Part shown: positions 19,547 through 28,620 of the stretch, one piece after another | Layout: each line of letters opens with the position of its first letter | Numbering within the stretch: the stretch's first letter is position 1 | NCBI RefSeq assembly: GCF_014334015.1 | Contig: NZ_CP060488.1 | Coordinates: forward strand, 1,632,501 to 1,696,500 | Reading direction: 5' to 3' | Source: Bacteroides sp. M10 | GTDB taxonomy: Bacteria; Bacteroidota; Bacteroidia; Bacteroidales; Bacteroidaceae | DNA length: 64,000 bases | The notes under the pieces: generated by a model | What the model was told of the DNA's origin: nothing | Databases searched by the model: none | The model's input: the letters and a program-made list of their open reading frames with translations, nothing else | Translations under genes and position numbers: made by a program

Positions 19547-19703
19547 ATAAATGCAGATTCTGTATGAACAGTTGTCTTTTTTCAATAGACCAGAATAGAG
19601 GTAATGATATTCCTTTTCATTTGAATATGAAAGAGGTAATTTGTCACAACATATGCACCTCTGACTAATAATGTACAAATCTACGGATTATGCTTGCTTA
19701 TAT

Positions 19704-21638
19704 TTATTTCTTCTTAGGTTTTCTGCGTGCCCATCCTTCTTCACTGAAATCCGGCTCTTTATCTTTAAAAAACTCTTGCCAGTCATCTTTCTTTTTCGGA
19801 CCGCGAGCATCAGAGTATCCCCGATCAGCACGACTAGGCTTATCTTTTTTTGTTGACTTTGAGTCTTTTGCAGAAGCATCTTTCGGTTTTCTATCCTTAT
19901 TCTCATAGCGCGGTGCACGTTCGTCGCTTTTGCCGCCGAATCGTTTACCTCCCTTGCGCTCATTTGAACCGTTTTCACGTCCTTTTCCGCTTTCTTCACC
20001 GGCGCCGGCAATCTCAACAACTACCTTGCGTCCGTTCCATTTAGCCCTATTCAGCGCCTTGATTACATTTGTCGCTTCCTTTTCCGGCACTTCAAAGAAA
20101 GAATAGTTCTGCATTAGGTCAATGCGTCCCAACTCGATACGTCCCCGTGTATTGCTGTTCAACAGTCCGATAAGATCACTAGGGAAGAAACTGTCTGTTT
20201 TACCCAGATTGATAAACAGGCGGTTAAAGCCCGGTGCAGCTTGGCGACTTCTTTTCTCGAAACCACCTTCTTTGCGATCACTCCGTCCGGTACGTTCTCC
20301 GCGGATGTCAGTCGGTACTTCTATTTCTGCACGGTTACGATAATACTCGGCAAAACGGTTAAATTCATGAGAAACCATTCGTTTAATCAAGTCCTCTTTG
20401 CTCAACCATTCCAGTTTACGGTAGATTTCCGGCATAAAGTCGGCAATCTCTTCCTCGTTTACTTTTACTTTTTCGAGATCATCAATAACCTTAATCAGCT
20501 GCTTCTGACAGATTCCTGCTGCTGTCGGCATTTCTCCGACAATGAATTTTTTGCTGATAATCCGTTCGATTTCTCTCATCTTCCCTTTTTCACGAAGATT
20601 GATGATGGCTATGGAAGTACCTGTCTTTCCGGCACGTCCTGTACGTCCGCTACGATGTGTATAACTCTCTGTATCGTCTGGTAATCCGTAATTGATAACA
20701 TGTGTCAGATCGTCTACATCAAGTCCGCGGGCGGCCACGTCAGTTGCCACGAGCAGTTGCAAATTGCGGATGCGGAATTTCTGCATAACAGCATCCCGTT
20801 GTGCTTGAGAAAGTTCACCATGCAAAGAATCGGCATTGTAGCCTTCTTGCATTAATTTGTCTGCAATTTCTTGAGTCTCCTTACGGGTACGGCAGAAAAT
20901 GATACCGTATATTTGTGGGTAGTAATCGACGATGCGCTTTAAAGCTTCAAATTTGTCTTTAGCCTGCACGGTATAAACAACGTGTTTAACGTTGTTAGTA
21001 CTTTCATTCTTGCGGCCAATAGTGATTTCTTTCGCATTGCGCAGGTAATTTTTGGAAATGCGTGCGATTTCCGGACTCATTGTTGCGGAGAACAATAGAG
21101 TGTTGCGTTCCTGTGGTACATCAGCCAGAATGGCGTTGATACTTTCTGTGAATCCCATATTAAGCATTTCGTCCGCTTCATCCATTACCACATTGTGGAT
21201 GGTAGATAGAGATACGGTTTTGCGCTCCATCAGGTCCAGTAGGCGTCCGGGAGTAGCTACAATGATGTGTACCCCTCGTTTGAGGCTGCGTATCTGGCTG
21301 TCAATGGAAGAACCACCATATACAGGTAATACTTTTAGTCCGTCAATGTATTTGGAATAGTCATTCAGATCTCCTGCTATCTGGAGACAAAGCTCACGGG
21401 TAGGGCAGAGGATAAGCGATTGTGGAATTCTGTTTTTTACGTCAACCTGTTGGAGCAAGGGCAAACCGAATGCGGCTGTTTTACCTGTTCCTGTCTGTGC
21501 AAGAGCTACTACATCATTATTTTCTCCTAAAAGGTACGGAATCACTTCTTCTTGTACCGGCATGGGATTCTCGTATCCCATTTCTTCAATTGCTCTACGT
21601 ATCTCCGGAGAAACGCCAAGCTCTTCAAATGTCTTCAT
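19704..21638 (-). CDS. DEAD-box RNA helicase (DeaD/CsdA-like)
   Basis: A 644-residue ATP-dependent RNA helicase, expected to act in ribosome assembly and RNA remodelling in the cytoplasm. Motifs in order are AQTGTGKTAA (Walker A), PTRELCLQ, MDEADEML (DEAD box), SATMSPE, ATDVAARGLDVD and HRSGRTGRAG. A DbpA-like RNA-binding domain follows (about 470-550, with FFEVPEKEATNVIKAL), then a long basic, low-complexity tail rich in K, G, D and R. The tail is typical of Bacteroidota cold-shock-type helicases. A TATCTTTG box precedes the gene. Confidence 0.94.
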   Translation of the reverse strand: MKTFEELGVSPEIRRAIEEMGYENPMPVQEEVIPYLLGENNDVVALAQTGTGKTAAFGLPLLQQVDVKNRIPQSLILCPTRELCLQIAGDLNDYSKYIDGLKVLPVYGGSSIDSQIRSLKRGVHIIVATPGRLLDLMERKTVSLSTIHNVVMDEADEMLNMGFTESINAILADVPQERNTLLFSATMSPEIARISKNYLRNAKEITIGRKNESTNNVKHVVYTVQAKDKFEALKRIVDYYPQIYGIIFCRTRKETQEIADKLMQEGYNADSLHGELSQAQRDAVMQKFRIRNLQLLVATDVAARGLDVDDLTHVINYGLPDDTESYTHRSGRTGRAGKTGTSIAIINLREKGKMREIERIISKKFIVGEMPTAAGICQKQLIKVIDDLEKVKVNEEEIADFMPEIYRKLEWLSKEDLIKRMVSHEFNRFAEYYRNRAEIEVPTDIRGERTGRSDRKEGGFEKRSRQAAPGFNRLFINLGKTDSFFPSDLIGLLNSNTRGRIELGRIDLMQNYSFFEVPEKEATNVIKALNRAKWNGRKVVVEIAGAGEESGKGRENGSNERKGGKRFGGKSDERAPRYENKDRKPKDASAKDSKSTKKDKPSRADRGYSDARGPKKKDDWQEFFKDKEPDFSEEGWARRKPKKK

Positions 21639-21668
21639 TAAATCTCTGTATATCTTTTATTTCGGCTG

Positions 21669-21676
21669 CAAAGATA
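21669..21676 (-). promoter_or_regulatory. Bacteroides -7 box (TATCTTTG) for the helicase
   Basis: TAnnTTTG match on the minus strand, 31 bases upstream of the helicase ATG. Confidence 0.55.
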
Positions 21677-21752
21677 GTTAATTTAGTTGATAATAAATGA
21701 TTGATGATAGATAATTATTGTAGACGTTGCCCTATTTATCATTTATCAACTA

Positions 21753-22820
21753 TCAATTATCAGTTAATAGGATGCTACGTAACTGTTCAATTTCTTCTGC
21801 AGAAAGTCCGATTCCTTTTTTCAGATAGGTCTGTACACTCCCGTATTCAGCCTCAATTTGTTCTTTAGCAGCGTTCAGGAAGTCTTCTTTTGCAGAGTAG
21901 ATGGTTGTAATGGCTTCTTGCGAATTGACCGATAGCTTATATGCATATTTAGAAGCTTTCGGAATATTAAAATAGTCATTACTCAAACGATAATCTTCCA
22001 TAATGACGTCTTCGTTGACTCCAAGAGCGGCAAGCAATAAGGCGGAAACGACTCCTGTACGCCCTTTTCCGGATGTACAATGAATCACAACCGGATAATG
22101 AGTACGGTCGAGAAGAGCAGTGAACAACTTTTTGAATTCCTTTTGGTAGTTTATGACTAATTCCCGGTTCATTTGTTCTACCAAACGATAAATGGTGTCA
22201 CTTTTTATCTTTTCCTCTTGAATTCCTTGCAGAATTTCTTCCATGTTTCCAGTAGGAATAGGGATATGTATGATGTTAAATTCGTCGTCATGTAGTTGCG
22301 GGTAGTTGTGACGTTCATTTTCAGAACGTAAGTCTATAATCGTCCGTACGCTCATATTCTTGAGTTCCCGGCGTGAGCAGGGAGGAATACTGTCTATTTG
22401 TGCGGAACGGTATATCATTCCCCAGCGAAGAGATTTTCCGGTACCGGCAGATTCGTATCCTCCTAAATCGCGAAAATTCTGTATACCGGGGATGTTAATG
22501 TTGCGGGTGGCCACTTTAACCCGGTATTTGTTATTAAATACCATCAAGTAGTAATAACGTTGAGACGGATCGTTGGTTACGATTGTCATTTTACCACTGG
22601 AAATGTTTGCCATTGCAATGGGAGAATCTTCCGGAATAGCTTCAGGAGAAGTAGAGGTGTATACTTTTACCTGTCCTTTTAATATCGGTGCTGTTTCCCA
22701 TTTGATAATACAGTTTCCTACGTTATTTTCTTCACATACCACAGATATAGCAGGTGATGTGCCAGAACATGATGGGAGCACTAATAAAACAGTAAGCCAG
22801 CTTAACAGGTTTCTATACAT
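21753..22820 (-). CDS. Lipoprotein tyrosine-protein phosphatase
   Basis: About 355 residues with a lipoprotein signal (MYRNLLSWLTVLLVLPSC, lipobox LPSC), an N-terminal beta-rich region, and a Y_phosphatase3-type catalytic domain. Its P-loop is HCTSGKGRTG (the Cys is the phosphocysteine nucleophile, the Arg binds phosphate), and the preceding NFRDLGGY block is typical of the family. A TTG ten codons upstream (22850) is in frame, but it lies inside the promoter -7 box, so the ATG at 22820 is the better start. Substrate is unknown (phosphotyrosine, phosphoinositide or a sugar phosphate). It faces the periplasm or surface as a lipid-anchored protein. Confidence 0.88.
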   Translation of the reverse strand: MYRNLLSWLTVLLVLPSCSGTSPAISVVCEENNVGNCIIKWETAPILKGQVKVYTSTSPEAIPEDSPIAMANISSGKMTIVTNDPSQRYYYLMVFNNKYRVKVATRNINIPGIQNFRDLGGYESAGTGKSLRWGMIYRSAQIDSIPPCSRRELKNMSVRTIIDLRSENERHNYPQLHDDEFNIIHIPIPTGNMEEILQGIQEEKIKSDTIYRLVEQMNRELVINYQKEFKKLFTALLDRTHYPVVIHCTSGKGRTGVVSALLLAALGVNEDVIMEDYRLSNDYFNIPKASKYAYKLSVNSQEAITTIYSAKEDFLNAAKEQIEAEYGSVQTYLKKGIGLSAEEIEQLRSILLTDN

Positions 22821-22847
22821 AGTTTCTTTGTCTTGAATCGTATACTG

Positions 22848-22855
22848 CAAAGATA
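22848..22855 (-). promoter_or_regulatory. Bacteroides -7 box (TATCTTTG) for the phosphatase
   Basis: TAnnTTTG match on the minus strand. It overlaps the alternative TTG codon and so argues for the downstream ATG as the true start. Confidence 0.55.
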
Positions 22856-22922
22856 AGAATTACCCGAAGATGTGGTAATTCCTTTGCTATAATTAGCCAA
22901 AGTTAATAGTAATTTACGTGTT

Positions 22923-22957
22923 AAAAAAGGGCGCTTCTTCGTTATAGAAGAGCGCCC
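22923..22957 (-). terminator. Terminator of the mannan PUL operon
   Basis: On the minus strand, an 11-12-bp GC-rich stem with one bulge (GGGCGC.../...GCGCCC) is followed by T6. It stands 27 bp after the GH125 stop and closes the operon. Confidence 0.8.
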
Positions 22958-22983
22958 TGAATGAGAAGTAACCTAAGTTTGCT

Positions 22984-24453
22984 TTATTGAATATTGTTCA
23001 ATAGATCTATTTTTCCTTCGTTGACCAACTTTAAAATGAGCTCACCAAATAAGGTGTTTTGCCATGCAAACCAGGCGCGTGTGAAGTTTTTAGGGTCATC
23101 CTTATGGAAAGATTCGTGCATGAATCCTGTTCCTGCGTCTGTATCCATCAGCATTTTTATGCAAGACTTAATTTCCTGGTCGTCCTGACTGGTGAATGCT
23201 TTCATCATGATACTCATAGGCCATATCATATCATAACCGATGTGAGGTCCTCCAATACCTTCTCCTGCCTTTCCTTTGAAGAAGTAGGGGTTGTCTTTGC
23301 TCCATACAAAACGACGTGTGTTTTGATAAATAGGATCGTTAATGTCTACATCTCCCAGATAAGGCATTGCCAGCAGGCTTGGTACGTTGGCATCGTCCAT
23401 TAAGAGATGATTTCCGAATCCGTCTACTTCAAAAGCATAGATTGTACCATATTTAGGATGATTGTAAGTTGCATATTCTTTTAATGCGGTTTCTACTTCT
23501 TGTGCCAAATCTGTGCACTGTTTCGCCAGACTGGTGTTTTTGTTTACAACATTCAGAATTTCCGCAGCTTTCTTTAGAGAAGAAACAGCGAAGAAATTAG
23601 ACGGTACGAGGAACTGTAAAGTGGTTGCATCGTCAGACGGACGGAAGGCTGAAACAATGAGTCCGACAGGATTTACAGGAGCACCTAGACCGTTATTGTT
23701 TAATGTGTCGAGTGCGCGTTCTGTCTTACGCTGGAATTTATAGGGACCCACTCCCTCTTTGCGCTGTTGTTCCTTGAAAGTTGTCAGTATGTTGGCGATG
23801 GCCTGTATCCATTCATTATCAAAGATGCTTGCATCACCGGTTTCTTTCCAATATTGATAGGCCAGACGTAATGGATAACATAAAGAATCTATTTCCCATT
23901 TACGTTCGTGCAGTTCCGGTTTCATATCGGTCAGGTCGGACATCCAATCTCCTCCCACAGCCCCGTCATTGAAAGCATTGGCGTATGGATCGATATTTAT
24001 ACATTTAAATTGTCTGCGTATCACTCCTTCGAGCATTTTCTTCAATTCCGGGTCTTTATTCGCTAATTGTATATAAGGCCAAACCTGTGCTCCGGAGTCA
24101 CGCAACCACATGGCATGGATATCTCCTGTGTAGACGAAAGTATCAGGCTTACCATCTGTTGTACGGTAATGAACTGTTGTCTCAAGGGTATTTGGAAAAC
24201 AATTCTCGAACATCCATGCCAATTTTTGATTAGTAAGTAGCTTTTTCACCCTGATGATTTCTGCTTCCACGGCTTTTGATGTAAAAAGCCGCTTGTTTAC
24301 GGGTGGACGATTACTTTTATAAGCGGCAATTTCAGCTGCTTGATTGACCACATTGGTATGATCCTTAGCCAGGATAAGTTCTGTAGCTTTGGCAGGACCT
24401 CCCATTAATAGGGTGGTCGTGATAATACATATTCCGATATTTCTTTTCTTCAT
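22984..24453 (-). CDS. GH125 exo-alpha-1,6-mannosidase
   Basis: About 489 residues, exported (MKKRNIGICIITTTLLMGG...). GH125 enzymes are metal-independent inverting exo-alpha-1,6-mannosidases. Recognisable blocks are YTGDIHAMWLRDSGAQVWP near the start of the catalytic barrel, VGGDWMSDLTDMKPE, WEIDSLCYP, SAFRPSDD and HIGYDMIWPMSIM. A longer frame to 24555 exists, but it would run into the GH76 gene and displace the signal peptide, so the ATG at 24453 is chosen. It is the last gene of the operon, 35 bp after GH76. The pairing with GH76 points to trimming of alpha-1,6-mannan backbone oligosaccharides. Confidence 0.94.
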   Translation of the reverse strand: MKKRNIGICIITTTLLMGGPAKATELILAKDHTNVVNQAAEIAAYKSNRPPVNKRLFTSKAVEAEIIRVKKLLTNQKLAWMFENCFPNTLETTVHYRTTDGKPDTFVYTGDIHAMWLRDSGAQVWPYIQLANKDPELKKMLEGVIRRQFKCINIDPYANAFNDGAVGGDWMSDLTDMKPELHERKWEIDSLCYPLRLAYQYWKETGDASIFDNEWIQAIANILTTFKEQQRKEGVGPYKFQRKTERALDTLNNNGLGAPVNPVGLIVSAFRPSDDATTLQFLVPSNFFAVSSLKKAAEILNVVNKNTSLAKQCTDLAQEVETALKEYATYNHPKYGTIYAFEVDGFGNHLLMDDANVPSLLAMPYLGDVDINDPIYQNTRRFVWSKDNPYFFKGKAGEGIGGPHIGYDMIWPMSIMMKAFTSQDDQEIKSCIKMLMDTDAGTGFMHESFHKDDPKNFTRAWFAWQNTLFGELILKLVNEGKIDLLNNIQ

Positions 24454-24488
24454 ATCTCTATTGTTTTTAAGAGGGTTATTAAAAGTGA

Positions 24489-25652
24489 TTATTGCAAATC
24501 GATTCCGCCTAGTCTTCCATACATTTCTATGAAAGCAGCTTGTGTCAAGAGCCATTTTTTCTCGTTTTTATCTGTGCCGCTCCAATCTGTCTGGAACAAG
24601 CCCCGTTCATCTCTGGCATGATGCCATGCGTAATCAAGACTTTTCTGGAAATCGGTTAGATAAGTCTTGTTATGGTCTATCTGATAAAGTTCAATAAAGC
24701 CTCTAAGCATAACGGCTGTGAACCAGATATTTCCTTTTTTCAGTAATTGGAATGTTTGTCCGTCTGGAGAGGTGAACTGAGTGAAGAAGTGCTTGTGACA
24801 CGCTTCTGCTATATTTTGTGCATCTTCCAGATAACTTTTCTGTTTGGTAATTTGATAGAGTAGGGCAGCTGCCTGCATCATTTGTCCACTGTTATAGGCA
24901 AATTTGGCACGACCGATTTTCTTGTTGAGTGAGATGTTGTCAAAGTATAGATGATCTTTTGAATCTTCCAGGTTCTTTTTAGTCCATTCGTATAACTCTT
25001 TTCCTTCTTTTAAATAGGCATCATCTTGAGTAGCCTGAAATAGTTTGAGAGCGAATACGGCTCCCGGTGCATTAGAACAAGTATTTTTAGATTCCTTCTT
25101 TTGTTCGCACCAGTAGATTCCTCCGCCGAGTACGTCATCTTTACCACTAAGGATAAACTTCCATATTAGTTTAGCTTTCTCCAGATGAGCTTGTTTTCCT
25201 GTCATTCGATAAGAATCGGTAAAATCAATACCTAACCAGACATTATCATCATAAAAACGATCGGAGAGAGGTTGACTGCTGATATAAGATGAGTAAGCGA
25301 ATGGTTCCCTTCGTGTGTCGAAATACTCTTCTAATCCGGGTAGTACTTTGTTTTCCAAAAGTTTTTTATACTTCTTATTTTCAGTGCTCTCCAGTAGTGC
25401 ATTTACCGCAGAGAACGTGCCCGAATACGGCCAAAGGTAGGAATATTCATTGCGTCTTTTTGCTTGTTCTTCTGATGCCAGGTAAGTTGCCTTATTGTCT
25501 TGGTCAAAAGGATAATTCTCACGTAACAGACAAGTGTTGGGTGCTGCATAGTTTTGGTAAAGAGCATCCAGGGTCTGTTGAGCTTTTTCTACGTTGGGGT
25601 TGGCATTTGATAGAGTTAATGCACAAATAATGTTCACTAATAAGTAATGCAT
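24489..25652 (-). CDS. GH76 endo-alpha-1,6-mannanase
   Basis: A 387-residue (alpha/alpha)6-barrel protein with a short signal peptide. GH76 enzymes cleave the alpha-1,6-mannan backbone internally. The paired catalytic aspartates read YDDNVWLGIDF (Asp135, Asp136), and GGGIYWCEQKK and FAYNSGQMMQAAALLY are further family blocks. There is no lipobox, so it is probably periplasmic rather than surface-anchored, acting on imported oligosaccharides. It is 22 bp downstream of a sulfatase gene. Most gut mannan loci pair GH76 with GH92 mannosidases; none is in this window. Confidence 0.92.
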   Translation of the reverse strand: MHYLLVNIICALTLSNANPNVEKAQQTLDALYQNYAAPNTCLLRENYPFDQDNKATYLASEEQAKRRNEYSYLWPYSGTFSAVNALLESTENKKYKKLLENKVLPGLEEYFDTRREPFAYSSYISSQPLSDRFYDDNVWLGIDFTDSYRMTGKQAHLEKAKLIWKFILSGKDDVLGGGIYWCEQKKESKNTCSNAPGAVFALKLFQATQDDAYLKEGKELYEWTKKNLEDSKDHLYFDNISLNKKIGRAKFAYNSGQMMQAAALLYQITKQKSYLEDAQNIAEACHKHFFTQFTSPDGQTFQLLKKGNIWFTAVMLRGFIELYQIDHNKTYLTDFQKSLDYAWHHARDERGLFQTDWSGTDKNEKKWLLTQAAFIEMYGRLGGIDLQ

Positions 25653-25674
25653 GGTTTTATTATTTTATAAATGA

Positions 25675-27180
25675 TTATTGCATAAAGATATTTACTTGTT
25701 TCCATTTGTCTTCAGTGTCGTTTGCTACTTCTGCTCCTGGCGTGGAACGTCCTTCCTTTACATACTTCCTGATGAGTCGTGTCATTTCTTTTATTTCCTG
25801 TTCATAACGTTTGTCATGGATCATATTTTCTTTCTCTGATGGGTCTTTTTCAAGATCAAATAGCTGCATTGGAGGTAGTTGGGCCAAATCAGCAGGCTTA
25901 TTGGGGTATCCCCACCCGCCTGAACCTCCATTAAAAACTAGTTTAAGTTGTGGTGTGCGTAGAGACAAATATCCTTTCCCTGATTCATAAACAAGGTCCT
26001 TCCGGGTAGAAGTCCCTTCCTTACTTAATATAGGCCATATGCTGTAACTATCTACAGCCTCTTCAGTTTTTAGTTTATGATTGACCATTTGTGCAAAGGT
26101 CGCATAGAAATCGGTAAGAGAAACAAGGGAATTACTTATTTTATTCGAGAACTTCCCTTTCCAAGATACTATCAGAGGAATTCTGTGTCCTCCTTCGTAA
26201 ATATCTGTTTTATATCCTCTGTAAATATAACTAGGAAAATGACCTTGCTTTTCCATTTCTTTTACGCCGATATAAGGAGCGCAGCCATTATCCGAAGTAA
26301 AAATAATGATGGTATTATCCAATTGGTTATTTTTCTTCAGTGCTTCTACGATTTGTTGTACCATATCATCTATCATGACTACAAAATCTCCGTAGGATCC
26401 TATTGTTGTTTTACCTTGATATTTTTCTGAGGGCAACACAGGTGTGTGCGGTGCTGTAATAGGCAAATATAGGAAAAATGGTTTTTTACTGTTACGTTGT
26501 TTGTCAATATAGTCTATACTATGACGTATTATGTTTGGTAGACAATCCTGTGGATCAAAGTCGGCTCCTGCCACTCCTCCGTGCATTAAACCGAGCCCCT
26601 TCTGCGGTTCAATGATATGGTCGGGTAGAGCAGTTACTTTATTGTTTTCTACATAAACATAAGGAGCTATGTCAAGAGAAGAAGGTATACCATAAAAATA
26701 GTCGAATCCTCGGTCTGTGGGACCATTTTTTATAGGAAGTGAGAAATCCACATCCTTTTTATTTTGAGCATTTTGAGGATATCCCCAATCCCAGCCTAAA
26801 TGCCATTTTCCAATACAGGCGGTATTGTAGCCATTTTCAGAAAACATTTGGGCGATTGTCCGACGGTCGGGTGTAATCATAGCAGGCGAGTAACCGTCAA
26901 GTACACCTTCTTTTAATTTTGTTCGCCAAGGGTATCTTCCAGTGAGAATGGAATATCGTGACGGTGTTGACAAGGCGGAAGAGGAGTGGGCATCTGTAAA
27001 AGTAATCCCATCTTGAGTTAGATTATCAATGTTAGGAGTAGGAATCTTAGATTCTGGATTGAATGCCGAGATATCTCCATATCCTAAATCGTCTGCCAAT
27101 ATAAATATTACATTGGGAGATTGTGCTTTTACGGTTGCTGTCGCAAGTAATGCGGATGAAAGGGTGATTAGTTTATGCAT
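25675..27180 (-). CDS. S1-family sulfatase (serine type)
   Basis: A 501-residue exported sulfatase with a signal peptide ending near VKAQS. It hydrolyses sulfate esters, most likely on a glycan in the periplasm. Calcium-site aspartates are in ILADDLGYGD, and the formylglycine motif is STPSRYSILTG with Ser71 as the residue converted by the radical-SAM maturase anSME, which is not encoded here. Later blocks are GKWHLGWDWG and TSDNGCAPYIG. It is a close paralogue of the sulfatase at 28621-30126, with which it shares most of its sequence. Six bases separate it from the next upstream gene. Confidence 0.94.
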   Translation of the reverse strand: MHKLITLSSALLATATVKAQSPNVIFILADDLGYGDISAFNPESKIPTPNIDNLTQDGITFTDAHSSSALSTPSRYSILTGRYPWRTKLKEGVLDGYSPAMITPDRRTIAQMFSENGYNTACIGKWHLGWDWGYPQNAQNKKDVDFSLPIKNGPTDRGFDYFYGIPSSLDIAPYVYVENNKVTALPDHIIEPQKGLGLMHGGVAGADFDPQDCLPNIIRHSIDYIDKQRNSKKPFFLYLPITAPHTPVLPSEKYQGKTTIGSYGDFVVMIDDMVQQIVEALKKNNQLDNTIIIFTSDNGCAPYIGVKEMEKQGHFPSYIYRGYKTDIYEGGHRIPLIVSWKGKFSNKISNSLVSLTDFYATFAQMVNHKLKTEEAVDSYSIWPILSKEGTSTRKDLVYESGKGYLSLRTPQLKLVFNGGSGGWGYPNKPADLAQLPPMQLFDLEKDPSEKENMIHDKRYEQEIKEMTRLIRKYVKEGRSTPGAEVANDTEDKWKQVNIFMQ

Positions 27181-27186
27181 GTTTTT

Positions 27187-28575
27187 TTAATATGAGTGTA
27201 ATATTTGCTCTAGACTTATGTTTTTAGGGGTTTGTAATAAAGGAAATTCTGGTAGTATGCACATGGGTATTGCAGGATCTCCTACTTTCCAAGCTGGTAT
27301 ATTTGCAAAGAGTCTTTCTAGTTTTCTTCTTGATTTTTCAGCTTCGGCATTTCCTTTTCCTTTTGCAATAGAATTCGTTTCTTTAGGATCCTTTATTGTA
27401 TCGTAAAAATTACCATCTGAATAGAGCTTATATCGTATGTCTCTAAAGAATTGTTTTGCATTTTTACTTGCGGATGCGTTAAATCTTGAATCATAATGAC
27501 AGAATACCCATTCGCGAGACTTACCTTTTTCTCCCCTTATTTGAGGTAAAAAGCTTTGTCCATCTATATCCAATTGTTTAGGTACTTTAATATTCATAGC
27601 TTCTGCAAAAGTAGGCATAAAATCGGTGAAATCTATCATATCTGCGCATTCATGCTTTGTATTGTTATTTTTTCCCCAATAAACTATCATAGGTACACGT
27701 ACTCCGGTATCAATTGTTAGTCCCTTTCCACCCCTTACTATTGTTCCATCTTTCATGGTTGTTCTTATGTTACGGTTTGTTCCGTTATCTCCAATAAAAA
27801 TAATAATGGTATTGTTCAATACGTTTGAATTTTCTAACTTGTTGAATATCATGTTTATGTTTTTATCCACATGTTCTACCATCTTTGTGAAATTGACGGT
27901 ATTGCGTACTTCACGCATGGAGGGATCTTTCCATACATCACTTTGAGGAGTGGGGTAAAAGGGATCATGCACTAATACCATAGGATAATATATGAAAAAG
28001 GGTTTAGTTTTGTTCTCTTCAATAAAATCAATCACATATTGAGTGAATATATCCGGGCCATATTCATTGTTTGAGTAAAGCTTTATATTTCCATCTTGTT
28101 CTATTAGTGGAGCGGCATATCTTTCTTTTATCATCCTGTCATAGCTTAACTGCCAAAGGCAATAGTGATCGAAACCAAAATGATTAGGCAGATTTCTGTT
28201 TCTGCCTAATTGCCATTTGCCAGCTATCATAGTGGTATATCCGGCGTCCTTTGCTAAATGGGCAAAAGTTTTCTCCTTTTGATTTAAATGTCCAAAGCAG
28301 GAGTAATTTTTATTATTGTATTTACCTGTCATTAGTTGTACGCGCGATGGTGTGCTTAAGGGTTGAGAGAAACAGTTGTCGAATCTCACTCCTATTTCTG
28401 AAAGTTTGTCAAGGTTTGGTGTTTGATAGGTACTGCCATAACATCCTAAACATTCACGTCCCATATCATCGGCTAAGATCAACACAATATTAGGCTGTTT
28501 ATTAGCTGTTTGGCCCATCAAAACGGAGGGGATTATAGCGAGGCATTCCCATAAGAAGCTATTAATGACTTTCAT
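27187..28575 (-). CDS. S1-family sulfatase (serine type)
   Basis: A 462-residue exported sulfatase, distinct in sequence from its two neighbours. Metal-site motif is ILADDMGREC, and the modification motif is STPSRVQLMTG with Ser74 as the formylglycine precursor. Further blocks are AGKWQLGRN and IIFIGDNGTNRN. It lies between two closely related sulfatases, so the locus can attack at least two different sulfate positions or linkage contexts. Substrate position (O-2, O-3, O-4 or O-6) cannot be read from sequence by eye. Confidence 0.93.
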   Translation of the reverse strand: MKVINSFLWECLAIIPSVLMGQTANKQPNIVLILADDMGRECLGCYGSTYQTPNLDKLSEIGVRFDNCFSQPLSTPSRVQLMTGKYNNKNYSCFGHLNQKEKTFAHLAKDAGYTTMIAGKWQLGRNRNLPNHFGFDHYCLWQLSYDRMIKERYAAPLIEQDGNIKLYSNNEYGPDIFTQYVIDFIEENKTKPFFIYYPMVLVHDPFYPTPQSDVWKDPSMREVRNTVNFTKMVEHVDKNINMIFNKLENSNVLNNTIIIFIGDNGTNRNIRTTMKDGTIVRGGKGLTIDTGVRVPMIVYWGKNNNTKHECADMIDFTDFMPTFAEAMNIKVPKQLDIDGQSFLPQIRGEKGKSREWVFCHYDSRFNASASKNAKQFFRDIRYKLYSDGNFYDTIKDPKETNSIAKGKGNAEAEKSRRKLERLFANIPAWKVGDPAIPMCILPEFPLLQTPKNISLEQILHSY

Positions 28576-28620
28576 TTGTTGATAGTTTTAGATGGTTATA
28601 TTCTAACTTCTAGGTTTTGT

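Noticed and set aside
22821..22850. TTG start giving ten extra residues to the tyrosine phosphatase
   Set aside because: The TTG lies inside the predicted -7 promoter box, and the lipoprotein signal begins at the downstream ATG.
24454..24555. 34-codon N-terminal extension of GH125
   Set aside because: It overlaps the GH76 gene and would bury the signal peptide.
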